Part shown: piece by piece, positions 41,640 to 51,698 of the stretch
Layout: every line of letters begins with the position of its first letter
Position numbering within the stretch: the first letter of the stretch is position 1
Assembly: GCF_017742995.1 (NCBI RefSeq)
Contig: NZ_CP072425.1
Location: forward strand, 2,232,001 to 2,296,000
DNA length: 64,000 bases
Source of the DNA: Pseudoalteromonas viridis
GTDB taxonomy: Bacteria; Pseudomonadota; Gammaproteobacteria; Enterobacterales; Alteromonadaceae
Direction of reading: 5' to 3'
Notes under the pieces: generated by a model
Seen by the model: only the letters and a program-made list of their open reading frames with translations
Told to the model about the DNA's origin: nothing
The model's database searches: none
Program-made: the position numbers and the translations under genes

Positions 41640-41651
41640 TTCACCAAATTA

Positions 41652-41727
41652 TGGTGGGTTGTACTGGACTTGAACCAGTGACCCTCGCCTTGTAAGGGCG
41701 ATGCTCTCCCAACTGAGCTAACAACCC
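41652..41727 (-). tRNA. tRNA-Val(TAC)
   Basis: A 76-nt copy, anticodon TAC at 41692-41694. Confidence 0.97.
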
Positions 41728-41767
41728 AATACGCTGTTTCAAATGTGAATAAGTTTCACCAAAATTA

Positions 41768-41843
41768 TGGTGGGTTGTACTGGACTTGAACCAGTGACCC
41801 TCGCCTTGTAAGGGCGATGCTCTCCCAACTGAGCTAACAACCC
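41768..41843 (-). tRNA. tRNA-Val(TAC), promoter-proximal
   Basis: A 76-nt copy, anticodon TAC at 41808-41810. First gene after the array promoter, which lies about 45 bp upstream. Confidence 0.97.
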
Positions 41844-41887
41844 ACATTCGAAACACAAGACACATTGCCGTGTCGTTGTGGGGCGCT

Positions 41888-41915
41888 ATTATATGTTTCC
41901 TTTCAAAGGAGTCAA
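41888..41915 (-). promoter_or_regulatory. Promoter of the tRNA-Val array
   Basis: Minus strand: -35 TTGACT (41910-41915), 16-bp spacer, consensus -10 TATAAT (41888-41893), then AGCGCCCCAC as a C-rich discriminator. Confidence 0.9.
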
Positions 41916-42364
41916 CACAAAATCCTGATTTTTTATCTGTATGCTTCTTTTGTGTTCAGGTGTTCGTTTTTTAGGTATTTCTCTTCATTATATGTCTAAG
42001 CAATATATTGTCCGTCGGGTAAAGTGAGCGGCGGGGTGGTGGAGATATTGAGTGCTGTTTTTAGAAAGGAAGGTGGGGAGGGGGAGTTACAAAAGCATTT
42101 GTTTCGAGGTGGAGATCCGCTTGCAAAAGAAATGAGTTGCCCAATGGATGTCCTGGCCTTTTATCTGTGCCCAATTGAGTAGCAGTTTGTGTCTCCTTGT
42201 TCAAAAAACTGAGAGATCAAGTACAAGGACATGCATAATCGAGAATAGCTGGTTTTAAATTAAGCAAAAACAGGCACTTCTATTGATTGAACCGCTCAAT
42301 TCGCTTATATTCTGTGCTTCTGGGGCGTTTTTGCAGCAATTAGAAAAAACTTGCAGAAAAGGTG
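41916..42364. other. Non-coding gap between two divergent tRNA arrays
   Basis: About 450 bp with no convincing reading frame, hairpin or repeat. It separates the promoters of the Val array (minus) and the Ala/Glu array (plus). A purine-rich stretch (GGAAGGTGGGGAGGGGGAG, about 42068-42086) is the only notable composition. It may hold upstream activator (UP or Fis) sites, but none was identified with confidence. Confidence 0.5.
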
Positions 42365-42393
42365 TTGACTTTGTTTTCTGTGATGCATAGAAT
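42365..42393 (+). promoter_or_regulatory. Promoter of the tRNA-Ala/Glu array
   Basis: -35 TTGACT (42365-42370), 17-bp spacer, -10 TAGAAT (42388-42393), then GCGCCCCGC. It lies about 50 bp before tRNA-Ala. Confidence 0.9.
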
Positions 42394-42442
42394 GCGCCCC
42401 GCACTCAGCGATGCAGCGTTACAGTTTCATTGCTACTGGTGA

Positions 42443-42518
<76 letters not shown>

Positions 42519-42589
42519 AATTCAGTGCATAAATGTCCTAGTGATATAATGTTTGGAACTGGCTTCGAATGCTGTTTCTAAATGATTGT

Positions 42590-42665
42590 GTCCCCTTCGT
42601 CTAGAGGCCTAGGACACCGCCCTTTCACGGCGGTAACAGGGGTTCGAATCCCCTAGGGGACGCCA
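42590..42665 (+). tRNA. tRNA-Glu(TTC)
   Basis: A 76-nt tRNA with CCA, GTCCCCTTCGTCTAGAGG. Anticodon stem CCGCC/GGCGG with TTC at 42624-42626. First of six identical copies. Confidence 0.97.
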
Positions 42666-42818
42666 CTTACTTTTAGTAAGTACCAAACTCGCATGGTAAG
42701 AGTCTAAATAACCAGTCCTAGTGACAAAAGATTTTGTTAAAGGAAGTTCGGTCTCGCTGGCTCGACTTTCACACTAACAAAAAATTATTGAAGCAGTGCT
42801 TCAATAAGCAAATTTTTT

Positions 42819-42894
42819 GTCCCCTTCGTCTAGAGGCCTAGGACACCGCCCTTTCACGGCGGTAACAGGGGTTCGAATCCCCTAGGGGACGCCA
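42819..42894 (+). tRNA. tRNA-Glu(TTC)
   Basis: A 76-nt identical copy, anticodon at 42853-42855. The spacer before it is longer and contains an AATTTTTT-type inverted repeat (CTTATTGAAGCACTGC mirrored around 42795). Confidence 0.97.
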
Positions 42895-42962
42895 CTTACT
42901 TTCGTAAGTATCAAACTCGTATAGTAAGAGTATAAACAACTAGTCCTAGTGACACATTCAGT

Positions 42963-43038
42963 GTCCCCTTCGTCTAGAGGCCTAGGACACCGCCCTTTCA
43001 CGGCGGTAACAGGGGTTCGAATCCCCTAGGGGACGCCA
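42963..43038 (+). tRNA. tRNA-Glu(TTC)
   Basis: A 76-nt identical copy, anticodon at 42997-42999. Confidence 0.97.
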
Positions 43039-43106
43039 CTTACTTTCGTAAGTATCAAACTCGTATGGTAAGAGTCTAAATAACCAGTCCTAGTGACACA
43101 TTCAGT

Positions 43107-43182
43107 GTCCCCTTCGTCTAGAGGCCTAGGACACCGCCCTTTCACGGCGGTAACAGGGGTTCGAATCCCCTAGGGGACGCCA
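43107..43182 (+). tRNA. tRNA-Glu(TTC)
   Basis: A 76-nt identical copy, anticodon at 43141-43143; 144 bp from the previous copy. Confidence 0.97.
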
Positions 43183-43252
43183 TTTACTTTTTAGTAAGTA
43201 CCAAACTCGTATAGTAAGAGTATAAACAACTAGTCCTAGTGACACATTCAGT

Positions 43253-43328
43253 GTCCCCTTCGTCTAGAGGCCTAGGACACCGCCCTTTCACGGCGGTAAC
43301 AGGGGTTCGAATCCCCTAGGGGACGCCA
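43253..43328 (+). tRNA. tRNA-Glu(TTC)
   Basis: A 76-nt identical copy, anticodon at 43287-43289. Confidence 0.97.
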
Positions 43329-43492
43329 CTTACTTTGGTAAGTACAAAGCTCGCATGGTAAGAGTCTAAATAACCAGTCCTAGTGACACAGAACATTCTG
43401 TAAGAGAGAGAATAATGCCGTTAGCTTTTTCCGGCAAAAGACTCACCTCAACACAGAATTAGCAACTCATTGATTTGCTAGACAAATTCTGC

Positions 43493-43568
43493 GTCCCCTT
43501 CGTCTAGAGGCCTAGGACACCGCCCTTTCACGGCGGTAACAGGGGTTCGAATCCCCTAGGGGACGCCA
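43493..43568 (+). tRNA. tRNA-Glu(TTC), last of the array
   Basis: A 76-nt identical copy, anticodon at 43527-43529. No clear terminator follows in the next 200 bp. Confidence 0.97.
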
Positions 43569-43773
43569 CTCTTCTCAGTAATACTATTTCATTCAATAAC
43601 ACTTCCTTTTGTCTTCTTCGATTCCTATTTATCACACTTAAATTCCAACAGTTCAATGAATTTTTTAATATATTTCATTTACTTAAATTATTTGATTTAA
43701 AACAAGGTTAAGGCTTTATTAACAAGCTCAACTACGAAAAATGGGTTAGTATCGCGTTTTTTAGGTGAGTGTC

Positions 43774-45354
43774 ATGGCCAAAAATCGTACCGATTATACG
43801 GATAAAGAGAATGATTATCCGGTCTCTTATAACCTCCTGTCTACGACAGATACTAAAGGGCGGATCACGTATGCAAATCAAAGCTTTTGTGATGTCGCAG
43901 GCTTTGAGCTGGACGAACTTGAAGGCCAACCACATAACCTGGTGCGTCATCCAACCATGCCCAAAGCCGCCTTTAAAGATCTCTGGCAGTTCATTGGCTC
44001 CGGTAAGCCCTGGATGGGCATAGTCAAAAATCGCTGCAAAAATGGCGATCATTACTGGGTTAACGCCTACGTCACGCCAATCAAAGACAAGCAAGGTCAG
44101 ACTGCCGAGTACCAGTCGGTCAGAACCAAGCCAGAACGGGATGTTGTAAAACGGGCTGAAAATATTTATCAGCAGCTCGAAAAGGGCGTTGCACCAGCTA
44201 AATTGACCCGCTCATCTCTGTCTTTGTCTGCACAGATGATGTTGATCCTAGTGGTGTCTTATATTTTGAGCATGGTATTTACCAGTTTGCCTGCGCCATG
44301 GAACTATATTCTGGAGACATTGCTGTTAGCAGGCGTACTCGCACTGACATATCAGCGATTATCCCCGGTGCGCCGGTTGAGTGAAAAAGCCAAGCAAGTC
44401 TACGATAACCCGTTGATGCAAAAAATTTACCTTAATAAAGTCAATGATGTCGCAGCCATTGAACTGGCGCTGCTGGCTCGGGGGTCTGAATTACGCGCCG
44501 TACTTGGCAGAGTTCAGGATGCCAGTCAGCTGGTTGATCAGCACGCGCAGGAAACGGTGTCTGAATGTCACAGTAATACAGAGCTGTTGCAGGAGCAACA
44601 GAGCCAGACTGCGTCTTTGGCGACAGCCATGAATGAAATGACCGCAGCGATCGCGGATATTGCCGGCAATACCAGCGATGCAGCGAACCGCTCTGAAGGG
44701 GCACTGCGCTCGGTGCTGGATTCAAATTCTGTTGTGCAAGCAAGTATGCAGACCAATCACACTTTATGTGAAGAGTTGAGCCGAACTCAGCGCGATATTG
44801 CCGAGCTGAATGAACAGACGGTGCATATTGGCGGCGTTGTTGATGTGATCCGGGACATTTCTGAGCAGACCAATTTGCTGGCATTGAATGCGGCGATAGA
44901 AGCAGCCAGGGCTGGTGAACAGGGCAGAGGGTTTGCTGTGGTGGCCGATGAAGTCAGAGCCCTGGCGCAACGCACTCAGGACTCGACCAGAGAGATTGAT
45001 GACATAGTTGCAGGACTCAAACAACGCGCTGAGCGTGCGGTAGAAGCCATTCAAAACGGAGTCGATAAATCCACTCAGTGTGTGGTGCAGGCGGAACAAA
45101 CCAAAGAAAATCTGGCATCGATAGAGCACATGGTCAAAGATATTTCTGCGCTAAATTACGAAATCGCCACTGCGACCGATCAAATGTCGGGCGCCAGTAA
45201 TGAGATCAACGACAAAGCGGTCAGTATTTCTGGGCTGGCGAACGCATCCATGCAAAGCGCAGATAACACCACCACCGCGATGCGAAACACAGAGCAGGCG
45301 CTGGCAGATCAGGCTGCACTGGTTGATCAATTCCTGCTCAGGCTTAGCCGTTAA
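43774..45354 (+). CDS. PAS-containing methyl-accepting chemotaxis protein, Aer-like
   Basis: 526 residues from ATG at 43774, with AGGTGAG just upstream (a GTG three codons earlier is less likely). N-terminal PAS domain about 20-115 ([18 protein letters not shown] segment, then [17 protein letters not shown] and [13 protein letters not shown]), which in Aer binds FAD and senses redox state. A membrane hairpin lies at about 150-195 ([33 protein letters not shown]), then the signalling coiled coil with the tip [20 protein letters not shown] and [18 protein letters not shown]. No periplasmic sensor domain. Probably an energy or redox taxis receptor. It lies alone downstream of the tRNA-Glu array. 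Confidence 0.93.
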   Translation: MAKNRTDYTDKENDYPVSYNLLSTTDTKGRITYANQSFCDVAGFELDELEGQPHNLVRHPTMPKAAFKDLWQFIGSGKPWMGIVKNRCKNGDHYWVNAYVTPIKDKQGQTAEYQSVRTKPERDVVKRAENIYQQLEKGVAPAKLTRSSLSLSAQMMLILVVSYILSMVFTSLPAPWNYILETLLLAGVLALTYQRLSPVRRLSEKAKQVYDNPLMQKIYLNKVNDVAAIELALLARGSELRAVLGRVQDASQLVDQHAQETVSECHSNTELLQEQQSQTASLATAMNEMTAAIADIAGNTSDAANRSEGALRSVLDSNSVVQASMQTNHTLCEELSRTQRDIAELNEQTVHIGGVVDVIRDISEQTNLLALNAAIEAARAGEQGRGFAVVADEVRALAQRTQDSTREIDDIVAGLKQRAERAVEAIQNGVDKSTQCVVQAEQTKENLASIEHMVKDISALNYEIATATDQMSGASNEINDKAVSISGLANASMQSADNTTTAMRNTEQALADQAALVDQFLLRLSR

Positions 45355-45480
45355 AGAAAAATATTAAAAAGATGTGAATAGAAAATTCCTTGCTGGTATG
45401 ATTTCACTTGGGTAATTTATGTGGCAAAATCGCCGCTTTTAACCTGAATATGCACATAAAAATCACACAAAGGGATACGA

Positions 45481-46035
45481 ATGAGCAATTTACAGAAAAC
45501 TTTAAAAACCGGTGCTGCTGCACTGGTTTTGACATTGGCTAACACACAAATCAGTGTTGCCGGCGTTGATGGCGGTTATTTCTCTGGCAAAAAGCAAGAC
45601 TGCGAGATCTGGCGAGACGTGGCACCTTACAACTGGGCCAACACCACACGCGGCAACCAGTCTATGATTTTCTATTGCAACCGCGGTGGTTATACCGTCA
45701 CCACGGTTGAGTTAAAAATCAAGCGTTTGAGCGACAACACCGTCGTATTTCGTGAAAAAAGAAAACAAAACCTCACGTCAGGATATGGCCACGGTTTCTA
45801 TCCTGACCTGAGCGCCAATATCAACGAAGAATATAAAATGGAACTGGATTATACCTTCGTAAAATTGAAGCACGGCAAGCCGGTCTGGGACAATAAAAAA
45901 ACCAAAACCTGTAAACGTACCTTCACCCCAACCAATGCTAATTCAACGCGCGGAGAAGTATTCTGGTCAATCAAGAGTGCGGGCACAGCCTATCATAACA
46001 ATGGTTGTCAGGGCGTACGCTTCGATATTCACTAA
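45481..46035 (+). CDS. Exported protein of unknown family, 184 residues
   Basis: Not recognised. Signal peptide (TGAAALVLTLANTQISVAG, cleavage after VAG likely), followed by a mature domain rich in beta-type patterns with four Cys (KKQDCEIWRD, IFYCNRGG, KTCKRTF, NNGCQGVRF), which could form two disulfides. AAGGGATACGA precedes the ATG. Aromatic-rich (YNWANTTRGNQSMIFYC). It is followed 58 bp later by another exported or anchored unknown, so the two might work together, but no evidence shows this directly. Confidence 0.65.
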   Translation: MSNLQKTLKTGAAALVLTLANTQISVAGVDGGYFSGKKQDCEIWRDVAPYNWANTTRGNQSMIFYCNRGGYTVTTVELKIKRLSDNTVVFREKRKQNLTSGYGHGFYPDLSANINEEYKMELDYTFVKLKHGKPVWDNKKTKTCKRTFTPTNANSTRGEVFWSIKSAGTAYHNNGCQGVRFDIH

Positions 46036-46093
46036 GAGCCACCTGGGGCTGGCGCAATAAGATCAGCCTTAGCTTTACAGCCGGGATTGAACG

Positions 46094-46894
46094 ATGAAAG
46101 CAAAATACCTGATGATCAACGTGTTGTGCTTTATGCTCGGCTTTCTTGTGGCTGCCGTGCTATTGCATAAAGAAGTACCTCAGCACTATACCCCAGTAGG
46201 CGACATTGAAAGCCCCGACACTATACCCACACCTCACACAGAGGAACGCTCACTGCCATTAAACACAGCCCAGCCAACCCCAGAAAAACGGCTTTACATC
46301 AGCGCTTCGCCTGAACCCCCAGAGCTTAAAGATGAACCTGCAAACAATGACGAAAACAAGGCCAGGCTACTATCAATAGCGCAGGATGTAGGGTTAGACA
46401 GCAGTATTTACCCGGATCTGGCTAGTTATGAAAATCAGGATATTACCAGACTGATTGAGCAGCATCTGCTGACAAACCTGCGTGCTTCACAGAGTGATGT
46501 GTATGCTCAGTTTGATGAGATAGAGCATTATCTGGAAGCCATGCCACAGATTGCCTCCGTGCAATTTTTTACTGATTTACTGACACAAGCTGAGCACAAA
46601 GGTGCGCTGTCTCAGAGCTTTGCAATCCACCTTATGGCGCAAAGCGTGGAGCAGTTTGAACCAGGTACAGAGCCGCTCAGCCAGATGCAGGATATTGTCG
46701 CTACAGCCCGGCACAGCGAGAGTGAACTGGTACGCCTGAGTGCCTTGGAGTCTCTGGCAACAATGAGCGCGGATCAGGCACAACTAAAGCGCCTGCTCGA
46801 ACAGTTTCAGGCAGACGAGTCTGCGGTGGTACAGGCAAAAATTACGCTGCTTAATTATCATATGGCACTGGCAGATAAGTTAAATAATCATTGA
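46094..46894 (+). CDS. Membrane-anchored protein with helical repeats, 266 residues
   Basis: Not recognised. N-terminal membrane anchor (LMINVLCFMLGFLVAAVLLH), a Pro/Glu-rich periplasmic linker about 30-90, and an alpha-helical C-terminal half with HEAT-like patterns (ESELVRLSALESLATMSADQ, DESAVVQAKITLLNYHM). It is on the same strand as the exported gene before it and convergent with lactate permease, 31 bp away. Likely periplasmic-facing; role unknown. Confidence 0.6.
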   Translation: MKAKYLMINVLCFMLGFLVAAVLLHKEVPQHYTPVGDIESPDTIPTPHTEERSLPLNTAQPTPEKRLYISASPEPPELKDEPANNDENKARLLSIAQDVGLDSSIYPDLASYENQDITRLIEQHLLTNLRASQSDVYAQFDEIEHYLEAMPQIASVQFFTDLLTQAEHKGALSQSFAIHLMAQSVEQFEPGTEPLSQMQDIVATARHSESELVRLSALESLATMSADQAQLKRLLEQFQADESAVVQAKITLLNYHMALADKLNNH

Positions 46895-46925
46895 GCCTGC
46901 GTATTACTTCTCGCAATGTGATAAT

Positions 46926-48500
46926 TCAAAGCAGCCAGGCAATCAGGCTGGCCGCCAGGCAGTAATAGAGCATGGGAATCAGGGTGTAGCGAATAATATC
47001 ACCCTCTTTGCCATGCAGGCCGACAACACTGGCGGCGGCAACCACATTCACCACTGCAATCATGTTGCCGCCATTCGCGCCGAGCATTTGTAGCGCCAGC
47101 ACCAGTTGCATCTCCAGCCCGGCTTCTGCCGCCAACGCTTGCTGAAAGCTGGCAAACATCAGGTTAGAAAAGGTCGCAGAACCCGCAATGAACGCCCCCA
47201 ACGCACCTACCAAGGGCGCGATAAATAACCACAGATCACTCAAATGTATGGCAACCGTCTCGGCCAGCGCCATGGGCATAGCTGGGAGGGCGGCGTTGTT
47301 GACGTCAGAGTGAAGAAAGATACGCACCATAGGCACCGCTGCACTCAGCGCAATCAAAGAGGGGAATAACATACTGACACTATTACTCAGGGCTACGCGC
47401 AGTTGCGCCGTCTTGCCATTTTGCAGCCAAAGTGCAATGAGCGCAGTCACAACAAACACACTGCCAGGCAGGTACAGGGGCATCACATTCACAGAAATGG
47501 CCGACCCCAGGATCTGCTCCCATTCAAAGTAAACGCTTTGCAGCATGGCCTTAAAAGGTAGCGCAGGGATCCGGGTCAGCACCAGGAGTGTTGCAACTAA
47601 GATGTATGGCAACCAGGCTCTGAATAAGCTCAGTGAGGGGACGAGGGTCTCTTCTACTTGAGGTGCTGTTGAGGCTCCGGATTTTGGCAATAAGAACCCT
47701 TTACGTGCCAAAGGGCAGACGATGGCCAATCCTGCCATCGCGCCCAGTACAGAGGGAAATTCCGGCCCCAGTAACCAGGCGACGCTATAGGCGGGCAGGG
47801 TAAATGCCAGCGCACTGAAAACCGCAAAAGGCGCCATCACGAACCCGGCGCGCCAGCTGGGTGAGTCGCTGAAAAAGCGGCAATACAGCACAACCATAAT
47901 CAGAGGCAGCAGAGCGGCGGCAATAATATCAATACCTATGGCGGTTAGGGCAATTTGCTTCACCTCGGCGTAATCGATATTGGCCGCACCCTGGCCAATC
48001 CCGACAATCGCCGGTGTGCCAACGGCACCAAATGAGACCGCACTGGAGTCGGCAATCAGTGCCTGCACCACGGCGCTCAGCGGCGTAAAGCCCAGCGCAA
48101 CCAGCAAAGGGGCGGCAATGGCGGCAGGTGTACCAAACCCCGCGGCACCTTCCAGAAAACTGCCAAATAACCAGGCAATGATGATCAGCTGCACCCTTTT
48201 GTCGGGGCTTATCCCGGCAAAGCCGTGTTTAATGGTATGGATAGCGCCGGTTTGCTGCAGCACTTTCAGTAAAAAAATCGCGCCGAAAACAATCCACACT
48301 ATGGTCAGGGCGATGACCAGCCCCTCCAGCGTGGCGGCGGTAATATGTGCTAAAGGCACTTGCCAGATAAAATAAGCCGATAAGGAGGTCACGAGCAGGC
48401 TAAATGGCATGGCCTGCTTAGCAGGCAGTCTGAACAGGACCAGCAGGATAAATACGCTGAGGATCGGCACCAGGGCCGTGAACAGTTGTGGTAGCGTCAT
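46926..48500 (-). CDS. lldP: L-lactate permease, LctP family
   Basis: 524 residues with about 13 hydrophobic segments. LctP-family carriers import L-lactate (and glycolate) with protons. Typical segments: [20 protein letters not shown], the motif [20 protein letters not shown] near residue 115, and a C-terminal [18 protein letters not shown] and [20 protein letters not shown]. No lactate dehydrogenase gene is adjacent. The upstream region (48501-48606) contains an interrupted inverted repeat CCAATAAGA/TCTTATTGG. Confidence 0.92.
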   Translation of the reverse strand: MTLPQLFTALVPILSVFILLVLFRLPAKQAMPFSLLVTSLSAYFIWQVPLAHITAATLEGLVIALTIVWIVFGAIFLLKVLQQTGAIHTIKHGFAGISPDKRVQLIIIAWLFGSFLEGAAGFGTPAAIAAPLLVALGFTPLSAVVQALIADSSAVSFGAVGTPAIVGIGQGAANIDYAEVKQIALTAIGIDIIAAALLPLIMVVLYCRFFSDSPSWRAGFVMAPFAVFSALAFTLPAYSVAWLLGPEFPSVLGAMAGLAIVCPLARKGFLLPKSGASTAPQVEETLVPSLSLFRAWLPYILVATLLVLTRIPALPFKAMLQSVYFEWEQILGSAISVNVMPLYLPGSVFVVTALIALWLQNGKTAQLRVALSNSVSMLFPSLIALSAAVPMVRIFLHSDVNNAALPAMPMALAETVAIHLSDLWLFIAPLVGALGAFIAGSATFSNLMFASFQQALAAEAGLEMQLVLALQMLGANGGNMIAVVNVVAAASVVGLHGKEGDIIRYTLIPMLYYCLAASLIAWLL

Positions 48501-48606
48501 CAGAGTTTAAGAAATCCATTACTTAATGTGATGAGCTTAGCATGCCAATAAGACAGTGAATATGCTGTTTATTACTGAACAGCCATGATCTTATTGGCGC
48601 GATAGG

Positions 48607-49242
48607 TTAGCCAGAGGTTTTTTCTTTGAACTCACATAAGTCTTCAATAATACAGCTACCACATTTAGGCTTGCGTGCGGTACATACGTAGCGACCGAGT
48701 AAAATCAGCCAGTGATGTACGTCTACTTTAAACTCTTTGGGGACCACCTTTTCGAGCTTCTCTTCAACCGCCACCACATCTTTGCCCATGGCAAATTTGG
48801 TGCGGTTTGATACACGGAAAATGTGGGTGTCTACGGCGATAGTGGGCCAGCCGAAGGCACAATTGAGCACCACGTTGGCAGTCTTGCGGCCCACGCCGGG
48901 CAGGGCTTCGAGCGCTTCGCGATTTTCTGGCACTTCGCCGCCATGCTGCTCCATCAAAATGTGGCACATTTTGTAGACGTTGTTGGCTTTGGAGTTAAAT
49001 AAGCCAATGGTTTTGATGTAGTCTCTGAGGCCATCCACGCCCAGCTCGATAATGGCCTGCGGGGTATTGGCAACCGGAAACAGCTTACGGGTGGCTTTAT
49101 TGACGCTCACGTCTGTGGCCTGGGCTGATAAAGTGACGGCGACCAGCAGCTCAAACGGTGAGGTGTATTCCAGTTCAGTCTCCGGGTTGGGGTTGTCATC
49201 CCGCAAACGGGTGAGAATTTCGAGTCGTTTTGCTTTATTCAT
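48607..49242 (-). CDS. nth: Endonuclease III
   Basis: 211 residues, the family length. A DNA glycosylase/AP lyase that removes oxidised pyrimidines. Helix-hairpin-helix with catalytic Lys in LPGVGRKTANVVLN (near residue 120), catalytic Asp in AVDTHIFRVSNR (near 138), and four Cys of the [4Fe-4S] cluster at the C-terminus (VCTARKPKCGSCIIEDLC). It is the last gene of the rsxABCDGE-nth order, 68 bp after rsxE. Confidence 0.98.
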   Translation of the reverse strand: MNKAKRLEILTRLRDDNPNPETELEYTSPFELLVAVTLSAQATDVSVNKATRKLFPVANTPQAIIELGVDGLRDYIKTIGLFNSKANNVYKMCHILMEQHGGEVPENREALEALPGVGRKTANVVLNCAFGWPTIAVDTHIFRVSNRTKFAMGKDVVAVEEKLEKVVPKEFKVDVHHWLILLGRYVCTARKPKCGSCIIEDLCEFKEKTSG

Positions 49243-49310
49243 AGTACTGACTTACTTGCTGTTGATCTTATCTGAACCTGGCGGGAGAGTGACGGCTCTC
49301 CCGCTGCGCA

Positions 49311-50009
49311 TTAATCTAAGCTGGTGACCCGAGCTCGGGGTGCTTTTTCCGGACTGGCGACGGGCTCAGCCTGGGCTTCTTTACGTGCATCAATGTAGTT
49401 TTTGGCAGCGATGATCAAACCCAGTCCTAAAAAGGCACCCGGTGGTAAAATGGCCACCAGAAACTGACTGTCGAACTCTATGACTTCGATGCGCAGTGCG
49501 ATTGCCCAGTCACCCAGTAACAGGTTAGCGCCATCAAACAGCGTGCCCTGACCAATTAGCTCGCGCATGGCACCCAGTAATACCAGTACAGCACCAAACC
49601 CCAGACCCATCATAATACCGTCCCACGCAGACAACAGGGGCGTATTTTTTGAGGCATAGGCTTCTGCCCGGCCTATGATGGCGCAGTTGGTCACAATCAG
49701 TGGAATAAAGATCCCAAGTGACTGGTACAGACCAAAAGTGTAGGCGTTCATCAACAGCTGCACTATGGTTACAAAGGCGGCGATGATCATCACAAACACC
49801 GGGATCCGGATGTCTTTGGGGACCCAGTTTCGCACAATTGAGACGGTGACATTGGAGCCAACCAGTACCAGTAAAGTGGCCAGCCCCAGACCTAACGCAT
49901 TGGTGATAGTGCTGGTAACGGCCAGCAACGGACACAGACCCAGCAGCTGCACCAGTGCCGGGTTGTTTTTCCACATGCCCTCGTGGGCGAGTTGTTTAAA
50001 TTCACTCAT
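49311..50009 (-). CDS. rsxE: Electron transport complex subunit RsxE
   Basis: 232 residues from ATG at 50009, with a strong AGGAGG seven bases upstream; a longer frame runs back to 50084 inside rsxG. Six membrane segments (for example [58 protein letters not shown]). RsxE is a membrane subunit of the Rnf/Rsx complex; homologous to RsxA, each half carrying a Cys (VTNCAI here) now thought to hold an Fe-S cluster at the subunit interface. Overlaps rsxG by eight bases. Confidence 0.97.
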   Translation of the reverse strand: MSEFKQLAHEGMWKNNPALVQLLGLCPLLAVTSTITNALGLGLATLLVLVGSNVTVSIVRNWVPKDIRIPVFVMIIAAFVTIVQLLMNAYTFGLYQSLGIFIPLIVTNCAIIGRAEAYASKNTPLLSAWDGIMMGLGFGAVLVLLGAMRELIGQGTLFDGANLLLGDWAIALRIEVIEFDSQFLVAILPPGAFLGLGLIIAAKNYIDARKEAQAEPVASPEKAPRARVTSLD

Positions 50010-50643
50010 TGGTGGCCTCCTGGCAGTGGTTTGGCGCTGCGAACAGCGCGTCAAAATTGCTGCGAGCGTACCAGGCGGCGGCATTTACGCTCTGCACAAC
50101 GGCGCGAGGCGTAATTGTTGCACCGGTAAACTGGTCAAACTGGCCACCGTCTTTTTGCACATTAAAGGCCGGGTCTTTAGCTTGCGTAACCAAGGTTCCG
50201 GCAAAGGTGGTGATCCAGTCCGATTTGGCCAGCTCAACTTTATCGCCAAGCCCCGGGGTTTCCTCATGGCGGGTGACGCGCACGCCGGCAATTTCTCCCG
50301 TGGGATAGACGGCGCTCAGAATGTCGATATTGCCGCTGTAGCCGCGCGGCGTAATATGTTGCACCAGCAAGGCGACCGGGTCACCCTGCAGGCGGGCTCG
50401 ATAGATAATGTGCGGGCCATTCGGGCCCAGCTCAGGCGCATTGCTGATGGCACAATCCAGGTAGAGCTCGTTGTCGTATTGTGCCTTGGGAATAACCTGA
50501 GTCAGTATGCGCATCAGGTGGCGCTGCTCCTGTTTGGCAATTTCTGGCGCGGTAAAGCTTTGTACCAGCGCTACACTGCCGGTGGTGGCCAGTGCAAAGG
50601 CGGTCAGGATCAGGCCGTTCTTTTTCATTGATGACAAGATCAT
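50002..50643 (-). CDS. rsxG: Electron transport complex subunit RsxG
   Basis: 213 residues. RsxG is a membrane-anchored periplasmic flavoprotein with FMN attached covalently to Thr in the motif [11 protein letters not shown] (visible near residue 175). N-terminal anchor [21 protein letters not shown]. The start ATG at 50643 overlaps the rsxD stop by four bases; an alternative Met six codons in (MKKNG) would also work. Length is like E. coli RsxG (206). Confidence 0.96.
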   Translation of the reverse strand: MILSSMKKNGLILTAFALATTGSVALVQSFTAPEIAKQEQRHLMRILTQVIPKAQYDNELYLDCAISNAPELGPNGPHIIYRARLQGDPVALLVQHITPRGYSGNIDILSAVYPTGEIAGVRVTRHEETPGLGDKVELAKSDWITTFAGTLVTQAKDPAFNVQKDGGQFDQFTGATITPRAVVQSVNAAAWYARSNFDALFAAPNHCQEATNE

Positions 50644-51698
50644 GAGCTTGCTCCATGCCCGTAAGTACGAGGCTGCGTATAATAATCAATCAAAGGCACC
50701 GCCATATTCATGATCAGCACAGCAAAGGCGACGGCGTCCGGATAACCGCCAAAGTGGCGGATCAGATAAACCAGCAGGCCGATCAGCGCGCCATAGATTA
50801 AGCGGCCGCGATTGGTGGTACTGGCCGACACAGGATCGGTAGCAATGAAAAATGCCCCCAGCATAGTGGCACCGCTAAGCAGGTGGAACAGTGTACCTGC
50901 CTGTGTGGCCGGTGACAGCGCGTAACCTAAGCCGCTGCACACCGCCAGCGTCACGATAAATGCCACCGGGATGTGCCAGTTAATGACCTTGGTTTTCAGC
51001 AGGTACAAACCGCCCAGCAAGTAAGCCAGGTTAACCCATTGCCAGCCTTGTCCGGCATATGCTCCGAACGCGATATTATTAGTGGCTTCAGAGACAGTCA
51101 GATTCTGAGATACGGCTGTTTTGACATGATCCAGTGGTGTGGCAGAGGTGGTGCCGTCAATCACTTGGCGGGCTTCTGCCAGTGGAGCGCCCGACAGGGT
51201 GTGTTCAGTAAAAATCAGTGCCAGTTGGTCCAAAGCGGACAGCGGCGTTGCTTGTATCTCTGTGATGGGTGTCCAGCTGGTCATTTGCACCGGGAAAGAG
51301 ATAAGCAGCAACACATAAGCGGCCATAGCCGGGTTGAACAGGTTAAAACCCAGGCCGCCATATAATTGTTTGACGATGACAATGGCAAATACACAGCCAA
51401 TCACTGTGATCCACCAAGGTGCCAGTGGCGGAATACTCACGGCAAGCAACACGGCGGTCAGCCAGGCACTGCCATCACTGAGCGTTGGCCACACAGGTCG
51501 GCCACGCAGTTTCATCATTGCGGCTTCGCTGAGGCTGACCGTCAGCAGTGCCAGCGCCAGCTGGAACAAGGTACCTGGACCAAAAAAGTAACTCTGCACC
51601 AGGATGCCGGGGATACAGGCGGCGATGACCGTCAGCATCAGGCGGCTGAGTGTTTTATGGCTGTGATTGTGGGGCGATGAAGCCATGGTTAATTTCAT
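50640..51698 (-). CDS. rsxD: Electron transport complex subunit RsxD
   Basis: 352 residues, like E. coli RsxD (352). A membrane subunit with covalent FMN, in the segment [17 protein letters not shown] near residue 280, with the [23 protein letters not shown] motif region. About nine membrane segments. Overlaps rsxC by four bases and rsxG by four, so the operon is tightly coupled. Confidence 0.97.
   Translation of the reverse strand: MKLTMASSPHNHSHKTLSRLMLTVIAACIPGILVQSYFFGPGTLFQLALALLTVSLSEAAMMKLRGRPVWPTLSDGSAWLTAVLLAVSIPPLAPWWITVIGCVFAIVIVKQLYGGLGFNLFNPAMAAYVLLLISFPVQMTSWTPITEIQATPLSALDQLALIFTEHTLSGAPLAEARQVIDGTTSATPLDHVKTAVSQNLTVSEATNNIAFGAYAGQGWQWVNLAYLLGGLYLLKTKVINWHIPVAFIVTLAVCSGLGYALSPATQAGTLFHLLSGATMLGAFFIATDPVSASTTNRGRLIYGALIGLLVYLIRHFGGYPDAVAFAVLIMNMAVPLIDYYTQPRTYGHGASS

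Larger units (their letters stand above)
42666..43392 (+). repeat. Repeated spacers of the tRNA-Glu array
   Basis: After each of the first five Glu genes comes a spacer that starts with a small hairpin (CTTAC-TTT-GTAAG type), then CAAACTCG, GTAAGAGT and AGTCCTAGTGACA, with small substitutions (C/T, A/G). The gene plus spacer is a 144-146 bp tandem unit in the middle of the array. The hairpin right after CCA could mark processing. Confidence 0.85.

Noticed and set aside
41641..41865. Minus-strand frame of 74 codons (SSVGRASPLQGEGH...)
   Set aside because: It is a translation of two tRNA-Val genes and their spacer.
42590..43568. CRISPR-like regular spacing of repeats with spacers at 42.6-43.6 kb
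   Set aside because: The repeats are complete 76-nt tRNA-Glu genes with CCA ends and the spacers are themselves repeated.
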